This document shows positions 44,601-51,646 of a stretch of DNA of 64,000 bases, piece by piece (within the stretch, counting starts at the first letter, position 1; each line of letters begins with the position of its first letter). Origin of the DNA: an uncultured Schlesneria sp. (lineage in GTDB: Bacteria > Planctomycetota > Planctomycetia > Planctomycetales > Planctomycetaceae). The stretch spans positions 1 to 64,000 of the forward strand of contig CAIVEI010000124.1 in NCBI GenBank assembly GCA_903904835.1, given 5' to 3'. Below the pieces are notes generated by a model. That model was given only the letters and a program-made list of their open reading frames with translations. It made no database searches and was not told where the DNA came from. The position numbers and the translations under genes were made by a program.

Positions 44601-44722
44601 CGACGATGAGTACCCAAGCGCTCAGTTCTGAGACTGTCCGTGAAGGACTGAAGGACATCGTCCTCGGCCCGGCCCGTCTTTACGAGATGCTTCGGGAGCA
44701 ACCGAAAGACGCGGGAGCTTAG
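41600..44722 (+). CDS. hsdR: Type I restriction endonuclease subunit
   Basis: 1,040 residues. The N-terminal PD-(D/E)XK nuclease has ENSIDLVLFLNGLPVATVELK (about 135-156) with the catalytic Asp and E-x-K. The SF2 translocase has Walker A SAGSGKTNSI (about 305), DEAH at about 419, the motif III-like FTATP (about 475), the late KFQTGFDQPLL (about 675) and the arginine-finger region QTLSRLNRAHPGK (about 700). The C-terminal helical part (about 760-1040) interacts with the methyltransferase core. All motifs are intact. Length is normal for the larger HsdR family. It ends the M-S-R operon. Confidence 0.95.
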   Translation: MSLHKEINFESEICEHLAASDWLYAEGDAAKYDRARALFPEDVLAWVQETQPQAWDGIVKNHGTNAADTLLTRLRDQLDQRGTLEVLRHGIEMLGLKGKLPLAQFKPALAINPDILARYAANRLRVVRQVHYSQANENSIDLVLFLNGLPVATVELKTDFTQSIGDAIDQYRFDRNPKPKGQAAEPLLSFPNGALVHFAVSNREVHMTTRLNGTATQFLPFNQGDNGGAGNPLNPQDGYRTAYLWKQVWERQSWLEILGRYLVAQKDEKKQIKRYLFPRYHQLDATRKLQAAVLAQGPGGKYLIQHSAGSGKTNSIAWSAHFLADLHDAENKKLFDSVLVVSDRNVIDTQLQEAIFDFERTTGVVATIKGESSSKSGELAAALSGDKKIVVCTIQTFPFALKAVRDLAATQGKRFAVIADEAHSSQTGEAASKLKAVLSAEELKELGDGGEVSMDDVLAAQMSSRASDAGITFVAFTATPKTKTMELFGTRPDPSKPASKDNLPVPFHVYSMRQAIEEGFILDVLKNYTTYKLAFKLAHNGKEWDDKEVERSAAMKGIMGWVRLHPYNISQKVEVVVEHFRQFVAPLLSGKAKAMVVVGSRQEAVRWQLAIDKYIKERGYPMKTLVAFSGEVKDKDSGPDPFTETSSTLNPNLRGRDIREAFNTDEYQILLVANKFQTGFDQPLLCGMYVDKRLAGIQAVQTLSRLNRAHPGKDTTYVLDFVNETEEVLAAFKTYYTTAELADVTDPNLVYNLRAKLDAAGHYDDFEVERVVAVELKANAKQSELAAAVEPVVDRLHKKYKAARDALKLAIEKKDTPATETAQNEINALLLFQSDMAAFQRLYTYLSQIFDYGNTDIEKRSIFFKQVLRLLEFGREREGIDLSKVVLTHHNLKNKGKQPMPLGEGDNPKLEPLTEVGSGGVQEKQKAFLNEIIKKVNDLFEGDLTEQDKLVYVNNVIMGKLLESETLKQQATNNTKEQFANSPDLKTEILNAVMSALEAHTTMSTQALSSETVREGLKDIVLGPARLYEMLREQPKDAGA

Positions 44723-44842
44723 ATGGAAACCGGGTAATATTTTTTAGTACGCAGACTATTAGGATCAGCCAACCATAGCGCCGACTAATTCTTGACCGCC
44801 GCCTAAACTTACCCTAATTCAACGCCCGAAGGGATATCTGTA

Positions 44843-46834
44843 ATGTATTTGAAAAAGCTTGTAATCGAGAATGCAGGTCCAATCGCATCATTAACTCTCG
44901 AATTGCCGTTTGAAGACGAGAATCCGTTGCCGGTTGTCATTGTTGGTGCAAATGGGAGTGGAAAATCAACTCTTCTATCGTTTGTCGTCAACGCTTTAAT
45001 TGGTTTTAAACAACAGGCGTTTGAGAAGGCTGAAGTCGAGCACAATCGCGTCTACCGGGTACGTTCTGGTAGATATATTCAGAGTGGAACCCATTGGTAC
45101 CATGCTAAAGCGGAGTTTGACGGCGGGCTGTCACTGGAAGAATGGGTTCTAGATCGACCCCGGGGCATCTTTGCAACGGAGGTCTCGCCACTACCATCGG
45201 ATGAGGGATGGAAGCTCATCGAAGAAACTGAATCCGATCGATTCCTACTATTGCCGACCCCCAACCACCCCATTACGAATACTCTCTCTAAGCAAATGCA
45301 AAAGTTGTTCCAAGAGAATGTTGTTCTTTTCTTCCCATCCGATCGATTCGAATTTCCAGAATGGCTGAATGAAACTTCAGTGACTTCTGAAATTACATTC
45401 CCTGAGCCAGTCAAGTTCACCGGACAGACAGCCAGAAGAATCTTTGCTCGCTCACTTTTGAAGCCGACGCTTCAGTGGATAAAGGCATTAGCACTGGACT
45501 TCCGAATTGCTGATTATGTAATGAAACCCGTTATGCTGACCGAAAATGGTATTACCAGTAATATCGAGGCGCTGGTTTCTGTTAAAGGACGCGATAGTAA
45601 GATTATTGACGTCGTATTTAAATTCTTGGAATGCATCCTGGATGCTGAACCGGGTACCATCCAACTTCAGTTTTCAAACAGGAATACGGGCACGATCGCT
45701 GTTGGGTTTCTTCGGAACGGTTGCCGCGAGTTAATCCCAAGTCTCCTTGGATTATCCGCTGGCCAGGCGGCTTTATTCTGTATCTTTGTCAATATAATTA
45801 AAGACTTTGATCTGTCCGGATCACCATTTGTCGACATTAATGATATCCGTGGAATTGTCCTTCTTGATGAAGCAGACTTGCATTTGCACGTGGATTTGCA
45901 GTACCGCGTTCTTCCAATCCTCATGCAACTCTTCCCGCGAGTTCAGTTCATTGTCACAGCACACTCTCCTTTGTTCGTCATGGGGATGGAGAAGGCGTTT
46001 GGCAATTGTTTTCGGTGCATAGAAATGCCGAGCGGTGACGTAATCGAAACAGAGGCCTTCAGCGAATTCGACCACGCATTAGAAGCCTTCACTCGGACTC
46101 GCGCTTTCGATAAGCGGGTTGTTGATCGTATATCTGCTGAGTCAAACCCAGTCATTATTGTCGAGGGAAAATTTGATGTTCAACACCTCGAAATAGCATG
46201 GCAAAAACTGCATCCAAACAATCCGATGCCGTGGGTAGTAATTTCGTCTGACGGGTACTCATCATTGAAAGGTGGGGGCGGAGCCAAGATGCTTCGAACT
46301 CTTCTTCATGCATGTTGCCTTCATGTACAGCGTCCGGTGCTGGGGCTTTTCGACCACGACCGAGAGGGTGTCGAGCAAGTCGAGAGCCTGATCAAAGACG
46401 GGTTTCAATCTGTTGATGGGCGGGCGCATCTAAAGCATTCGACGAAGCCAGTCCAATCGCTACTCTTGCCGGTCCCGCCGAACCGGGCGAATTTCATTGC
46501 TCAGAACGCCAAATCATGTTTTCTCGCAATTGAACACTTCTATTCCGATATTCTGCTCGACCATTATGATTTAAAAGATGATCCCGTAGCGGTCGACTCG
46601 CAGGTATTCACAATCACGTCAGAATCGAAAAAGAAGCTTAAATTTGCTGAAGTGTTACCAACGCTAGACATGGCTGAATTTGCTAACTTTGAAATCCTTT
46701 TTGAACGTCTTGCGCAGGCATTTGAAATAACGCTGCTACCAGATGTGACTCGAACACCTTCATCGTCAGAGTCGCCTCAAATGCTCGTCACTCAAACGGC
46801 AACCACAATTTTGACACCGACTGAGACGCTTTGA
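44843..46834 (+). CDS. AAA ATPase with TOPRIM domain (OLD-family-like nuclease)
   Basis: 663 residues. The ABC-type ATPase has Walker A GANGSGKST (35-43), a signature-like LLGLSAGQAALF (about 308-319) and Walker B GIVLLDEADLHLH (about 335-347) followed by FIVTAHSPLFV, as in OLD/RecF-like ATPases. A TOPRIM-type region follows: PVIIVEGKFDVQHLEIAW (about 436-453) with catalytic Glu and VLGLFDHDREGVEQV (about 508-522) with the Asp-x-Asp pair. OLD and GajA-type nucleases in antiphage defence have this order. No UvrD-like GajB partner is adjacent, so a stand-alone OLD-like system is more likely than Gabija. It lies 120 bases after hsdR on the same strand, but with its own AT-rich leader. Confidence 0.82.
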   Translation: MYLKKLVIENAGPIASLTLELPFEDENPLPVVIVGANGSGKSTLLSFVVNALIGFKQQAFEKAEVEHNRVYRVRSGRYIQSGTHWYHAKAEFDGGLSLEEWVLDRPRGIFATEVSPLPSDEGWKLIEETESDRFLLLPTPNHPITNTLSKQMQKLFQENVVLFFPSDRFEFPEWLNETSVTSEITFPEPVKFTGQTARRIFARSLLKPTLQWIKALALDFRIADYVMKPVMLTENGITSNIEALVSVKGRDSKIIDVVFKFLECILDAEPGTIQLQFSNRNTGTIAVGFLRNGCRELIPSLLGLSAGQAALFCIFVNIIKDFDLSGSPFVDINDIRGIVLLDEADLHLHVDLQYRVLPILMQLFPRVQFIVTAHSPLFVMGMEKAFGNCFRCIEMPSGDVIETEAFSEFDHALEAFTRTRAFDKRVVDRISAESNPVIIVEGKFDVQHLEIAWQKLHPNNPMPWVVISSDGYSSLKGGGGAKMLRTLLHACCLHVQRPVLGLFDHDREGVEQVESLIKDGFQSVDGRAHLKHSTKPVQSLLLPVPPNRANFIAQNAKSCFLAIEHFYSDILLDHYDLKDDPVAVDSQVFTITSESKKKLKFAEVLPTLDMAEFANFEILFERLAQAFEITLLPDVTRTPSSSESPQMLVTQTATTILTPTETL

Positions 46835-46990
46835 AATAGAGTCTACGCGTGGTTTTTTGAACGAACTTCATGCGCCACGCTTCGGGGAAAAGTTCGGGAA
46901 AAACTTCGGGGAAAATAGCCTTTAACAACCGCTCATCATCCGAAAAACAGCTCGATGATGTAAGAAAACTAGGGTATTATTCCTTTCATC

Positions 46991-47614
46991 ATGGTTGCCA
47001 AGAAGAACCCACAAAGCATTGATTCAATTGTCCTTACGAAGATTCAACATCGTGGGCGAAGTTCCGTATTTGTTCCGGCAGACTTCCTGAACATCGGGAG
47101 CCGCGAGGCCGTAGACATCGTGCTTCACCGCCTCGCCAAGAAAGGCACCATTCGCCGCCTTGCTCGGGGAATATACGATTTTCCCAAGGAACACCCCGCT
47201 CTTGGTCCACTCCAGCCATCACCGGAAGCAGTGGCCAAAGCACTTGCTGGCCGTGACCGCACTCGACTACAGCCAGCAGGAGCGTACGCCGCTAATCTCC
47301 TTGGGCTCTCTGAACAGGTGCCCGCCAAGGCGGTTTTCCTGACCGACGGTCCAACCAGAACGGTGAAGATCGGTCCAACCACCATTCAACTCAGGCAGAC
47401 CACACCTCGTAACATGGCAGCAGCCGGGCGACTGATCGGACTCATCATCCAGGCGTTCCGCGAACTTGGAAAAGACCACATCACACAACAACGGCTCGAA
47501 CATCTTAAGCGAACCATTCCAGCGAATGAGCGACGAGACCTACTCAAAGATATCAGACTGGCACCAGCATGGATGCATCCGATTATCAGGGAAATTGCTG
47601 AGGTCGACGTATGA
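46991..47614 (+). CDS. AbiEi-like (DUF6088) antitoxin, partner missing
   Basis: 207 residues. The N-terminal winged-helix is readable as TKIQHRGRSSVFVPADFLNI, then AVDIVLHRLAKKGTIRRLAR, GIYDFP, the characteristic beginning of AbiEi/DUF6088 antitoxins. The remainder (LQPAGAYAANLLGLSEQVPAKAVFLTDG) matches the family's C-terminal domain. These proteins repress their own promoter and neutralise an AbiEii nucleotidyltransferase encoded immediately downstream. Here an ATG overlaps the stop (47611), but that downstream frame ends after eleven codons, and an IS66 element begins about 300 bases later. The toxin has been lost. Confidence 0.8.
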   Translation: MVAKKNPQSIDSIVLTKIQHRGRSSVFVPADFLNIGSREAVDIVLHRLAKKGTIRRLARGIYDFPKEHPALGPLQPSPEAVAKALAGRDRTRLQPAGAYAANLLGLSEQVPAKAVFLTDGPTRTVKIGPTTIQLRQTTPRNMAAAGRLIGLIIQAFRELGKDHITQQRLEHLKRTIPANERRDLLKDIRLAPAWMHPIIREIAEVDV

Positions 47615-47908
47615 AACTCGGGTGTCTATCGCTGCCGCAGGACTAACGCCGCTTGTATATCGAGCAAGCGACAAAAGAAACGGCCGTCGAGAGGACAGGA
47701 CGCCTATTCTACGTGTGTTGCACACGCGCCAGGAAAGAATAATCGTCGTCCTCTTTACGAATGAAATGGCGACTGCCAAGCATCAAGTGGTATCACTGAG
47801 ATTGTTTCCCGAAGAATCTATCCACTTGAAAGACGAGATCGCATTTTTGTAACCTTTTGCAGGAAAGTTGGACTAGTCGTTTTTATCGTCCGCTACGCCG
47901 GCATGTCT
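47615..47908. other. Remnant sequence between AbiEi and IS66
   Basis: The plus frame ending at 47852 reads RTPILRVLHTRQERIIVVLF, then TNEMATAKHQVVSLRLFPEE, which looks like the end of a real protein but has no start. It may be an old gene tail. The IS66 left end follows at 47909. Confidence 0.35.
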
Positions 47909-47991
47909 GTAAGCGTCCGGTGACGCTCGCCTGTTCAGGATAGTCGAGATGTGTATTGTGTCCATAGATAGAAACTGTGGACACACTTTTT

Positions 47992-48459
47992 ATGAGTGAG
48001 CATAATAACCGCAAGAAGGGCGTTCGACGCCTGAAGCGCTGGCCGGTGGAACTGAAGCGCCGGATCGTGGAAGAAACGTTTGTGCCGGGAGCATCGGTAT
48101 CAATTGTGGCGCGTCGGCATAATGCGAACGCCAACCAGGTGTTCGAGTGGCGCAACAAGTACCGGCAAGGGACACTGGTGAACAAGAGAGCGGCGAAGAA
48201 AGCAGCCTCTAGCCATGACCTGATCCCGGTCGGCGTGATAGGGCGCGGTGCCGCCATGCCTCTGTTGCCGGACATGCGGGAATCTTCCGTCCTGCATCAG
48301 ACCTCACCACGCACAACGCGCCGGAAGGAAACAGCACCGCCTAAACCATCCGGCGTCATCGAGATTACGTTGCGCGACGGAACCAAGCTGCGTGTCGATG
48401 CCGGCATTGACGAGTATGCGCTGCGGCGTGTGCTGGCGGCGGTCAGAGAATCCGCATGA
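47992..48459 (+). CDS. tnpA: IS66-family accessory protein TnpA
   Basis: 155 residues from the ATG at 47992; a GTG at 47977 is also in frame. The N-terminal helix-turn-helix reads KRRIVEETFVPGASVSIVAR, then RHNANANQVFEWRNKYRQG, typical of IS3/IS66 TnpA DNA-binding proteins. The C-terminal part (VIEITLRDGTKLRVDAGIDEYALRRVLAAVR) is the conserved IS66 tail. It overlaps tnpB by four bases. It is required with TnpB for IS66 transposition in studied members. Confidence 0.9.
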   Translation: MSEHNNRKKGVRRLKRWPVELKRRIVEETFVPGASVSIVARRHNANANQVFEWRNKYRQGTLVNKRAAKKAASSHDLIPVGVIGRGAAMPLLPDMRESSVLHQTSPRTTRRKETAPPKPSGVIEITLRDGTKLRVDAGIDEYALRRVLAAVRESA

Positions 48460-48809
48460 TGCAACCGACAACCGGCACCCAAGTTTGGCTATCGTGCAGA
48501 CCGACAGATATGCGTAAGGGATTTAACGGCCTGACTGCGCTGGTAACAGAGGTGCTGCGGGGTGATCCGTTCTCGGGACATGTGTTTGTGTTCCGTGGCA
48601 AGCGCGGCGACCGGATGAAGATATTGCACTGGGATGGATCAGGACTTTGCCTGTTCGCAAAACGATTGGAGAAGAGCCGTTTCGTCTGGCCGCCGATTGT
48701 TGACGAGAGGCTTCGTCTGACACCGGCGCAACTTCAGTTGCTGATCGAAGGAATGGATTGGCGCAGGACGGTGGCGATAGAGGTGGAGCAGCGGCCGTCG
48801 GCGGCATGA
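48456..48809 (+). CDS. tnpB: IS66-family accessory protein TnpB
   Basis: 117 residues; the typical TnpB (Orf2-like) signature is clear: TQVWLSCRPTDMRKGFNGLT, VLRGDPFSGHVFVFRGKRGD, RMKILHWDGSGLCLFAKRLE. This family is small and highly conserved; it is unrelated to the IS200/IS605 TnpB nuclease of the same name. Its start overlaps the end of tnpA, and tnpC starts 64 bases later. Full length and without frameshift. Confidence 0.93.
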   Translation: MMQPTTGTQVWLSCRPTDMRKGFNGLTALVTEVLRGDPFSGHVFVFRGKRGDRMKILHWDGSGLCLFAKRLEKSRFVWPPIVDERLRLTPAQLQLLIEGMDWRRTVAIEVEQRPSAA

Positions 48810-48872
48810 ACAAAATGCGGTAAAACACGAGTAAACGCTGGTGTTTCCTGTAGGATTGTGCTAGACAAAATC

Positions 48873-50459
48873 ATGTCAATTGCTACTGCTCCATTGCCAT
48901 CTGATATTACCGCATTGCGTGCGTTTGCCGCGTCGCTGCAAGCAAATTACCAGGCTCTGGAAACAACGCTGCAAACACGTGACGCCGAACTTTACGCCAA
49001 GACATTGCATATCGAGAAGCTGAAGATGCAGCTGGCGGTGTTGCGGCGTGACCGCTTCGGTCGCTCCTCCGAGAAACTGGATAACGATATTGAGCAGCTT
49101 GAGCTGCTGATCGGCGATCTTGAGGAAGGCCAGGCGAAGAGTAATGAACGCACAGCAACAGTAACGACTGAGTCATCACCACAGCAGGAAAAGCTCCAGC
49201 CGGTGCGCAAGCCCCTGCCGGATCATCTGCCGCGTGAACGGGTAGAGCATGAAGCAGCCTGTATCTGCCCTGCCTGCGGCAGCACACGCCTGACCCGTAT
49301 TGGTACCGATGAGCGCGAAGTTCTGGAATATGTCCCCTCCCACTTCAAGGTTATTGTCCATGCCCGTCCCAAGATGAGCTGCCGGGACTGTGAGACCATC
49401 ACTCAACCGCCGATGCCGGAGCTTCCCATTGAACGCGGTCGCCCCGGCCCTGCACTACTGGCGCATGTGCTGGTAGCCAAATATTGCGATCACCTGCCAC
49501 TACACCGGCAATCAGCTATCTATGCCCGCGAGGGGGTAGATCTTGACCGCTCGACCTTATGTGACTGGGTGGGGCGCATGGCCTATCATCTTACCCCCAT
49601 AGCAGAGGCAATTGCCCGCCACGTGCGGCAGGGAGAAGCATTGCACGCCGACGATACGCCGGTGCCGGTGCTTGATCCCGGACGCGGTAAGACCAAGACC
49701 GGGCGATTATGGGTAGCAGTGCGTGATGAACGGCCATGGGGTTCCATCATACCACCCGCCGTATTTTACCGTTATGCCCCTAACCGCAAATCTGAGCAGG
49801 CGGAAGCATTGCTTGCTGGTTGCAGTGGCTTCCTGCACGCTGATGCGTATGCCGGGTTCAATAACCTGTACCGGACTGATCCGCTGAACGGGCACCCCAG
49901 ACTAATCGAGGTCGCCTGCTGGGCACATGCCCGCCGCAAGCTCTACGAGGTGCATGCGGCCACGAAATCACCGGCGGCACAGGAACTGCTGGAGCATATA
50001 GGTGATTTGTTCGCCATCGAAGCCACCATCCGTGGCCAGTTGCCACAGGAGCGTGAGGCAACACGCGCCGAGCAATCACTGCCACTGTTGGCGCAAATGA
50101 AGATTAAGTTCGAGACTACCCTGAGCAAAATCAGCGGCAAGAGTTCGCTGGCACAGGCCATTCGTTATTCCCTCTCGCGCTGGGATGCACTAACGCGCTA
50201 TACCACTGACGGTCGCCTCGACATCTGCAACAATGCCGCCGAACGTGCCATCCGCCCTCTGGCCATTGGACGCAAGAACTGGACCTTCGCCGGTTCCGAC
50301 ACCGGCGGTGAACGTGCCGCCACTCTCTACACCATCATCGAGACCGCCAAGCTCAGCGGCATCGATCCTGAGGCGTATCTCCGTGCCCTCATCACCCGCT
50401 TCGCCAGCCACCCAGCCAAGCGTATCAATGAGCTATTGCCTTGGAATATAACTCTGTGA
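48873..50459 (+). CDS. tnpC: IS66-family DDE transposase TnpC
   Basis: 528 residues from the ATG at 48873. The N-terminal coiled coil (YQALETTLQTRDAELYAKTL) and zinc-finger-like CICPACGSTRL...CRDC region (about 130-175) precede the IS66 catalytic core. In the core, LHADDTPVPVLDPGRGKTKT contains the first Asp, GFLHADAYAGFNNLY the second, and NAAERAIRPLAIGRKNWTFA includes the Glu. The C-terminus matches the IS66 C-terminal domain (AATLYTIIETAKLSGIDPEAYL). Complete and probably capable of catalysis if the element ends are present. It is followed after seven bases by a passenger gene. Confidence 0.95.
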   Translation: MSIATAPLPSDITALRAFAASLQANYQALETTLQTRDAELYAKTLHIEKLKMQLAVLRRDRFGRSSEKLDNDIEQLELLIGDLEEGQAKSNERTATVTTESSPQQEKLQPVRKPLPDHLPRERVEHEAACICPACGSTRLTRIGTDEREVLEYVPSHFKVIVHARPKMSCRDCETITQPPMPELPIERGRPGPALLAHVLVAKYCDHLPLHRQSAIYAREGVDLDRSTLCDWVGRMAYHLTPIAEAIARHVRQGEALHADDTPVPVLDPGRGKTKTGRLWVAVRDERPWGSIIPPAVFYRYAPNRKSEQAEALLAGCSGFLHADAYAGFNNLYRTDPLNGHPRLIEVACWAHARRKLYEVHAATKSPAAQELLEHIGDLFAIEATIRGQLPQEREATRAEQSLPLLAQMKIKFETTLSKISGKSSLAQAIRYSLSRWDALTRYTTDGRLDICNNAAERAIRPLAIGRKNWTFAGSDTGGERAATLYTIIETAKLSGIDPEAYLRALITRFASHPAKRINELLPWNITL

Positions 50460-50466
50460 GGAACAA

Positions 50467-50952
50467 ATGAGCGAGTGCCCTAACGTTTTAGCAGAGGCTG
50501 ACCGGATTGAAACACGGGCAACCCGACTTCGTTTTTTTCTAAGCAGTCTGCGTGATACTGGAGATCAAAGCGCTGAGGAGCTACGGCTGATAGCAAAAGC
50601 AACTGCTTCACGTGCGAGAAAGATTATCTCAGAGCACTATGAGCTGGAAGACCTAAGAAATATGATGAACCACATCATTTTAAGAGAGCCTAGCTTGCAA
50701 TCTGGAGAGGCTTTGGTGGAAGCTATCGTGAATAAGGATGGGATTTGCGATACAAAAAATGGTAAAATAAGTGTGCGTAATACATACGCTAACAATGATG
50801 TCCTTAAAATGCTCGCGTCGTGCTTGAGAGCTTTGGGCGTGCCTTGTAAGGAACGTCAAAACACTGCAATTATTAATTGCAGTGTAAGTGCCGCAGATTT
50901 AGATGCCGTTGTGGCGCCTCTTTTTAAGGGTAACAGGGTTGCCAATTTATAG
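50467..50952 (+). CDS. Hypothetical passenger gene of the IS66 element
   Basis: 161 residues; the ATG lies 7 bases after the tnpC stop with a gagga motif, so it is translated with the transposase. Mostly helical: RATRLRFFLSSLRDTGDQSA, LRLIAKATASRARKIISEHY. It then has a short beta region ending FKGNRVANL. I recognise no domain. Its codon use is AT-richer than tnpC. It could be a regulator, or an unrelated cargo gene caught between IS66 and the IS630-type element. Confidence 0.55.
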   Translation: MSECPNVLAEADRIETRATRLRFFLSSLRDTGDQSAEELRLIAKATASRARKIISEHYELEDLRNMMNHIILREPSLQSGEALVEAIVNKDGICDTKNGKISVRNTYANNDVLKMLASCLRALGVPCKERQNTAIINCSVSAADLDAVVAPLFKGNRVANL

Positions 50953-50961
50953 TCATTCCAA

Positions 50962-51643
50962 TTAATAATTACACATAAGTAGTTTTTCGATTGGGGTTCC
51001 CACCGGCGCGAATTGCCTTCGTTTTTTGATGACGGCGAAGGATTGCTCGATGGGGTTTAAATCTGGGCTGTAGCGTGGAAGCGGCAGCAATACGTGGCCA
51101 GCTTTTTCAATGATGGCCTGAATCTGCTCTTTGTTATGAAAGCGGGCATTGTCCATGACGATAACGCTGGGCACTTTGAGTTCCGGCAACAGCATATGCT
51201 CGATCCATTGGTTGACCGTTTCGGTATGGCAACTTCCGGTGAATAACATCGGCGCCAACCATTCTTTGCCGCGTTGTGCCATGATCAGGTTGGTGGCTTT
51301 GCGATTGTTGCCGCTGATAAGACCAAACACTTTCTGTCCGATGCGCGCCCAGCCGTGCGGCCGGTAGCTTTCCGCAGCGAATCCGCTTTCATCGAAATAC
51401 ACAATATTCTGTGAGCCATATTTATGCATCATCTGTCGTAGATTCTGCAAAAAATACATTCTTTCTGTGTGATTTATCTCAGAATATTTAGTCGTTTTTT
51501 TTAGTGATCCGCAATGTTTGCAGGGCTGTCCAGACGGAGTTGATGTGAACCCCAAAATGTTCTGCGCGTTCACGCAATACCCAATCGGGATAGTCGTGGA
51601 CATGCGCTGCAAGTGCAGCTTTATCCAACTTGCGCTTACGCAT
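50962..51643 (-). mobile_element. IS630-family transposase in two overlapping frames
   Basis: The first frame starts at the ATG at 51643: MRKRKLDKAALAAHVHDYPD, then WVLRERAEHFGVHINSVWTA, a helix-turn-helix, ending at 51488. The second frame carries the DDE catalytic domain: NIVYFDESGFAAESYRPHGW with the first Asp, SVIVMDNARFHN with the second, and LPRYSPDLNPIEQSFAVIKK with the Glu. The frames meet at a run of eight A (minus strand, about 51492-51499). A shift there joins LRIT to KKTTKYSEI. Such slippery runs are used by IS630-type elements to make the fused transposase. Only three bases separate the first ATG from the Shedu stop codon, so the terminal inverted repeat on that side seems missing. 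Confidence 0.85.
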
Positions 51644-51646
51644 GTC

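Larger units (their letters stand above)
47909..50952 (+). mobile_element. IS66-family insertion sequence (right end not found)
   Basis: The left terminus gtaagcgtccggtgacgctcgcc at 47909 is of the gtaagcg type that begins IS66-family elements. tnpA, tnpB and tnpC follow in order with overlaps, then a passenger gene. I could not find the inverse cgcttac end between 50460 and 51650, so the right end is lost or hidden by the adjacent IS630-type element. Codon use differs from the planctomycete genes and resembles a proteobacterial source. Confidence 0.85.

Noticed and set aside
44843-46834. Gabija system (GajA-GajB)
   Set aside because: The ATPase-TOPRIM protein is GajA/OLD-like, but no UvrD-type helicase gene follows; the next gene is an AbiEi antitoxin.
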